Assembly: GCF_000003605.2 (NCBI RefSeq)
Contig: NW_003154743.1
Location: 224,053 to 272,843 of the forward strand
Length of the DNA: 48,791 nt
Direction of reading: 5' to 3'
DNA from: Saccoglossus kowalevskii
Lineage: Eukaryota > Hemichordata > Enteropneusta > Harrimaniidae
Below, piece by piece: positions 43,711 through 48,791 of this stretch; position 1 is the first letter of the stretch, and each line of letters begins with the position of its first letter. The position numbers were made by a program, and so were the translations under genes. A model generated the notes under the pieces. That model was given only the letters and a program-made list of their open reading frames with translations, was not told the DNA's origin and did not search any database.

Positions 43711-44003
43711 CACAGGGAGTTCAGGAACTATGATCAATTATATGCAGTCTCCTTGAACGGAGCGGGGATATCGGCTGGTATCTAGTGTAAGAAATACCCA
43801 AGGGATGAATGCTCCAGCGAGCTCATATTTTTTAAACTGGAAAAAACACTGAGACGAACAGAATGAAAAATAAAATCTATAAAAAATACCAGGTTGAAGA
43901 ATATTAGTTGCTCTTTCAAATTTTGCCAAAGTCTTACCTATATTTATACCCCCCCCCTCATAGAAACTGCATACAGTTGATCATAGTTCCTGGGATCCCT
44001 GTG
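43711..44003. mobile_element. 293-bp MITE-like element with long terminal inverted repeats
   Basis: The left end CACAGGGA, then CAGGAACTATGATCAA and TATGCAGTCTC, is matched by the reverse complement of the right end (CACAGGGATCC, CAGGAACTATGATCAA, TATGCAGTTTC). Inverted repeats are about 40 bases. GTAAATA precedes and GTAAATT follows, a possible target duplication. No coding capacity; superfamily unassigned. Confidence 0.75.
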
Positions 44004-44399
44004 GTAAATTATCTGTATGAATCTTATTTTTGATCACTTCAACCATCGGGTGATGAAGGTTATTGAAACATTGATGCCAACATTGATACGAATCTAATTT
44101 GCGCCTACTATAAAATATGGGTCTACAGTTTATAATTAGCTATATACTGACCCCATTTCAGACGTCATGAATGTAGACGACATTCCCAAGTGCCAATTGT
44201 TTGCTCATTATAATAATAAGTGAGGTATCAGGTGAAATAATTATGTCTATTTTGGAGAGAATTGTTTTTATATATATTGAGAAATATTTTTTCACTTTAT
44301 GTTAAATTATGTTAAAGGTTTACAAAACAAGGCACAAACAAATTTTATTAGAAAAATTGTAATGTATGAACTTGACGAATGGAGATTGGGCAAAGCAAA

Positions 44400-45400
44400 T
44401 GCTGTGAAGATAATTTTACAAAAGTGTTGTAAATATATCCTTAAAATTCCATATAACGCTAACACAGAGGGTGAGCTAAGTCAACCGAGTTTAAAGTCGG
44501 CTTGTGAAAATTGCCAAATATTGGTTGCGCATTTCCAAAATGAGTTACTCATCGTTACGATCGCTACATTCTTGAGTGCTACAACTTGAAATTTTAACTT
44601 CACCAAGCAAACAATATAAAACCGTTTTGGTCTTGTAACTGAAAATGGATATTATTTTGTGATGGTTTTGGAGTTTGTTGCGACTCGACAATCCTTTAAT
44701 TATAAAGAAAAATCGTGCGACATGGATATTGGCAAGAACAAATCAATAAGTGCCCGAAACGACAAGAACGAACGAGTGCCAGCACATAATTCAAAAATAG
44801 AAACGGAAAGATACCTTCTACTTGCTAGAACTGAAACAAGTTGTCAATTTGTGTATCGAATACCATTGCGGATGGATTACGTGTCTAGTATATGCCATTA
44901 TATCACATGATACCGATTGTCATCCGTTATTTATCAATTTATAATTATCGAGCGCACAAGTTGTACCAATGTTATTACACAGATAAATTTGAAAACTCGC
45001 GTTTAAGAAACCAGACACCTTCTCAGAGTATATTAATTATTGTGTCCAGTAAATAGTGCACGTACTCCCCAGAACAGTGTATATTCTATGATACTACTAT
45101 AATCGTACTTTTAGGCGAGTGGACTATCGTATGGAATAAACATATTATTATTACTATTTTATAATAACACAAATTATACTTGTTAATTTTGTCACCTGAT
45201 GTATGCATAAATTAGTCATAATTTTATAATTAATTGCGGAACAGCGCCACGCGTTGTGAAATTGGGAGAGTAACTTATGATTGTAAACCAGTAGATATTA
45301 CAGAGGAGGTAAAAATACGGAACAAAATTTGGGATGATTGTTTCACTGTGAAAGACGCTGACCATATATTTTATTGTTGTTCAGTTTTGAGCTGGATTTA
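44400..45400 (+). mobile_element. Possible degraded LINE fragment
   Basis: Plus-strand CCKYILKIPYNANTEGELSQ (about 44425-44485) resembles the FCKYxLGVxxxxxxxxxxGELG region of LINE polyproteins. About 0.9 kb later, near 45310-45390, DADHIFYCC resembles the C-terminal EDxxHFLxxC zinc region. Spacing fits one element. The sequence between is scrambled, so this is tentative. Confidence 0.35.
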
Positions 45401-46814
45401 TTTTTAGGACGATATAGATTTTTGTAAATATTTGTTTTAAAAAACGGATGGACAATACCCGTATCGTATCGTACGCGATTGTTATTTTTTACATTATTTT
45501 GACCGCGAGATTGTATGACATTTATATTCATTTTAATCAAAGCATATTAGACTCAAGAAGACAATTTTTAAGTATGATGCAGTACGTATTGATGATCTAG
45601 ATGCTGATACAAAATAAGATGTTTCTGACATGACATATTGTTTTTCCACATCTTGTATTACACAGTAAATACAATAGTATGTCCTATTAAAAACAAGTAT
45701 ATTAGTCCACGAGCCATACCGAAAATCATTACCAAATCAAAGGACAAAGGATGACACCACTTTTTTTTTGTAGGAGAGAACTTCTAGTTTCAGAATTTAT
45801 CTTCTTGTCACGAAAAAATAATAGTTTGTGAGGTGAAATCCGCTAGAAGGCGCTTTTAGGAAAATCTTGACATTTTTTAGAATTTTTCTGAAAAGGTATC
45901 TGTTAAATGTATACTTTCAAGAAATATAAGAATTAGTACGGTATATTGCAGGAAAAGAGGTCAAATATGGCTTAATGTGTGATAATTCCAATAGAAATAC
46001 CATTTTTAAATGCGATTTTCGACCGTTTTTATTTTTTTCAGCAACATCTATCCTGTTTCATTTCACTCTGATACTTCACTATTGTCTATGCCTATGGGCC
46101 ATTCACAACAGTCCACTTGGAAATCAAAAACACACAACAGGGTCAGTAGTAGGAGTCAAAGTTTAAAGGGTCTGTATCAGTAAATATACCGACAGGGGAT
46201 TTTATAGTGATAACCGCTTAACCTATTCACTTTCAAGTTACTTGAATTACATGGCTAGTGATTGTTAAAAGAATATTTTGTTAGTACAGTGGAATTGTTG
46301 TCTCAGGACATATGTGTATATTTGTGGATTCATGTGAATGAGTAGGGCGGCTCTACGTTTGGCTGGATGGAGAGGTGGTCCAATGATGAGGGTTGGGAGG
46401 ATAATTCTGTTATATTCTTTCATTTAATTCGATAATGACAAACGTTGTGAACATAGTATACAATACTAGATGACTGAATGTCAGTGTATTGCGCTGTATT
46501 ATTGTTCTATTTTTTCTATATCCAATCGTGTCTACCCATCACCAATTGTCTACTCATAAAAATGGGCCAAAATATATACAAACTTGAACATGCTGATATA
46601 GATCAATGTTGATTATTCAGAAGGAAATATAACCTTACTTCATTACAATATACCTTCACCAATGTTTGCAGCACATTATTGATCATGGAAGTAACAAAAA
46701 CAGTACTTTGACATTTATCACTGTGACATTTGTTTGTCCTGTTTTTCAATTTTTAATTTTCAGTGAACGAAAAAATAGTCTATTGGACAATGCAACCTGA
46801 CTAACTGGTCTCAT

Positions 46815-46860
46815 CTAATTGCCCTCCCATTTATTACCAGTGCATTCTACCCTACTATCG
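46815..46860 (-). pseudogene. Exon 6 scrap with stop codon
   Basis: GGGTAGAATGCACTGGTAAT matches exon 6 exactly in this 20-base stretch. The last codon is TAG rather than CAG and the following donor GTAAGA is ATGAGA. Confidence 0.75.
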
Positions 46861-47418
46861 TCTTTGATTGATATTTGAAACATGCACAGCAACAAATATT
46901 CATTATCTGTCGTCTGTATACCCCGCCCCTCATACAATAATCAATTGAATGTAATAATTTGTTCAAATATGCCAGTAACTTGCAGGCTCATCTGAAGTAC
47001 AAATCAATGAGCCGAACATTTTGTCAGAATTTTGTAGTGTTTCAAATCTGATATTTACGTGTCATACTGTGGTGTGCTGGATAGAACTTAAATAACAATG
47101 CGAAGTAAGGTACATTTGTTGATAAACTTCTAGTTATAGATATCATAATTCTATGAATCAAATATGGCCATGTAAAAAAATGTTTCTGGTCAAGTTGTTT
47201 CTCAAAAAATTGCGTTGAGGTATTTTTTTTAGCTAAATTATCTGATAGTGAAACAATTGTGCGGGTTAAATACATTTCCTGATTAAGCTTTCATGGACAT
47301 ACCAAAATCAATGACCTATCATAGAAGTAGGGTGGTCAGTACCAGCTACTAAAAACATTTCACATTTTAACAGCCCTGTACGCTGAATATCTATGGATAC
47401 CACCACAAAATATATAAC

Positions 47419-47763
47419 CTCCACCATTACATTGTGGTGTACCTGAACACACCATAACAGAACAATCATCTTCATAGACGTTCCACTTCGTCTTACACAA
47501 GTACCACGTTCTGGACAGTCCGGATCACCTGGACAGTCTAGATAATGACAACTGTCACCTCTATAACCAGTTTCACAGACACAGGAATCATTTATGCAGC
47601 TACCATGATTGGAACAATGGGTATCACAGCTCATACCAGAGTAACAGGGATCACATACACAAATGCCACTATTGGGAGCAGACTCTTTCACATGAATACA
47701 TGGTATATGACATTTCTCACCCATGTAGCCATCATCACAGATACACATTGGAGGTTCATATGT
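47419..47763 (-). pseudogene. Exon 3 copy, acceptor lost and frameshifted
   Basis: Alignment with 1081-1450 is close (MCICDDGYMGEKCHIPCIHV), but about 55 bases including the polypyrimidine tract, AG and first codons are missing, and 25 bases are deleted within the CPGDPDC region's downstream part. Confidence 0.85.
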
Positions 47764-48111
47764 TTTATTGCTGGACATTAGATAACACAGCTATTTTTTT
47801 TCTTTTATGTCCCAAGTACAAGTCATACCTGCAGAGCATTATAACCGTATTACAGATTTGATACAAAAGGGCTGTGTGACCATATTTCTTTCATAATAGC
47901 ATTAGTGGCATGCAGCCAGCGCCAGTAGATCGCAAAATACCTGCAGACCCAACATTACAAAATTCCCCCAAAGTTGTATCATCTCATTCGTTTAAATAAT
48001 CCATATTTCTATATTTTTGTAATTTTCTATTGATACCAAATGCTTTTAAAATTCATATACAACTAATTAGTTGATATGGACAATTGATATAAACAATAGA
48101 TTAGATATTAC

Positions 48112-48273
48112 TGCTATCACTACAATCAGGTGTTCCAGGACAATCTGGTGTATTACAATCATTTCCTTTCCATCCAGAATAGCAAAAGCACTCTTGATCA
48201 TTGAAATTACAGAAACCATGCTTTGAACAGCTTTCACCAACTCCTGGACAACCACGAACAGTACATGTATCCC
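48112..48273 (-). pseudogene. Exon 2 copy
   Basis: It matches 516-677 with a preserved GT donor and an AG acceptor (CACCCAG). The intron before it has three extra T, so the two copies go out of step by three bases here. Confidence 0.8.
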
Positions 48274-48446
48274 CTGGGTGTAAAAAAATATGAATGACAC
48301 TGACTCAGGGAAAGGAAAAGACATGAATTCTATTTACCTAGCCATTTATAATGTTGGTTATAGTAATTTGTTAAAGTAGCACACAATAATGTTGTATGCA
48401 CAATGCAGCAACATAAAAATAAAGTAGTACCTTGAGAAATACTTAC

Positions 48447-48791
48447 CCCACCATGCCACGTTACAGTCACATGTCTGGTTACTGTTATTGTTGTAAATGC
48501 AGCTATCATGGTTATTACATTCTTGATTAAATCCTGCATCACCATAGCATGGGTGACATGAGCAAGTGAAGTCTGGCTGTGCTGTTCCATTGACACATGG
48601 TAATTCACATGCAGCACCTATCCATCCATCATCACAATTGGTACAGGTTGGTGGATCATAGCTTCTGTCACATGTACCCCTTGCATTACAGTCTGGTTCA
48701 CCAGGACAATCTGGTATATGACATCCACTGCCAACCCATCCAGTGTTGCAAATACACTGATGACCTGCTGGATTGCAATAACCATGCCCGG
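48447..48791 (-). pseudogene. Exon 1 copy (EGF-like repeats)
   Basis: The copy is nearly identical to 1-345, with the open frame and G|GTAAGT donor kept. A few substitutions occur. Taken alone it would look functional; the downstream breaks decide otherwise. Confidence 0.85.

Larger units (their letters stand above)
43240..46769. other. Intergenic region, repeat remnants
   Basis: No gene was recognised. It contains the partner of the 37499 repeat (about 43295-43445), a 293-bp MITE-like element (43711-44003) and probable LINE debris (about 44400-45400). From 45400 to 46769 I see nothing specific. Confidence 0.55.
46770..48791 (-). pseudogene. Inverted, broken duplicate of the giant gene's exons 1-3 and part of exon 6
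   Basis: On the minus strand this aligns to 1-2220 and then to 6335-6400, introns included. The first roughly 500 bases align without a gap (position x pairs with 48792-x). Exon 1 copy 48447-48791 and exon 2 copy 48112-48273 keep open frames and splice sites. The exon 3 copy (about 47419-47763) has lost its acceptor and first codons, has a 25-base deletion that shifts frame after RRSGTS, and its donor is GTTATA. Exons 4 and 5 are absent. The exon 6 scrap (about 46815-46860) reads TAG where the gene has CAG, with the donor destroyed. It can no longer encode the protein. The copy runs off the right edge. Confidence 0.85.

Noticed and set aside
47308-47778. A functional EGF-repeat gene on the minus strand at the right end
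   Set aside because: The exon 3 copy lacks an acceptor, carries a 25-base frameshifting deletion, and downstream exons are missing or stopped.

Overview
This window reads as nuclear DNA from an AT-rich invertebrate metazoan genome. It has GT-AG introns, degraded LINE and MITE copies, C2H2 zinc-finger coding sequence and a multi-module VWD/LamG/EGF membrane protein. A deuterostome invertebrate (hemichordate, echinoderm or lancelet) fits best, but that placement is inference. Three genes and one pseudogene can be supported.

Positions 1-27667 (+) hold the 3' part of one very large gene. I traced eleven exons with intact splice sites and consistent phase; together they encode 6,566 residues before the stop at 27665-27667, and the 5' end lies outside the window. 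The order is: atypical EGF repeats (exons 1-4), a small beta-rich module with an FGY/GQPTxFxPG-like signature (exons 5-6), then nine tandem copies of a roughly 620-660-residue module (VWD-like, LamG jelly-roll, C8-like Cys region, EGF pair), one transmembrane helix and a 318-residue cytoplasmic tail with a dense Arg/Lys patch. Modules 1-4 lie in one 7.8-kb exon and modules 6-9 plus the tail in one 9.0-kb exon. Only module 5 is cut by introns. The architecture suggests a giant cell-surface adhesion or recognition receptor; its ligand and function are unknown.

Positions 27668-31890 hold the 3'UTR and intergenic DNA with a LINE 3' end. Positions 31900-34050 (+) hold a small C2H2 zinc-finger gene with a possible TATA box and non-coding first exon. 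Positions 35012-40883 (-) hold a complete six-exon short-chain dehydrogenase of the DHRS7B type (309 aa), with a possible TATA-driven non-coding first exon near 43.2 kb. Its introns and upstream DNA carry MITE-like elements, LINE scraps and small inverted repeats.

Positions about 46770-48791 (-) are an inverted, broken copy of the first part of the giant gene: exons 1-3 and a scrap of exon 6, with exons 4-5 missing, a lost splice acceptor, a 25-bp frameshifting deletion and a stop codon at the end of the exon 6 copy. Bases 1 and 48791 are equivalent positions in the two copies, so the window is capped by an inverted repeat.
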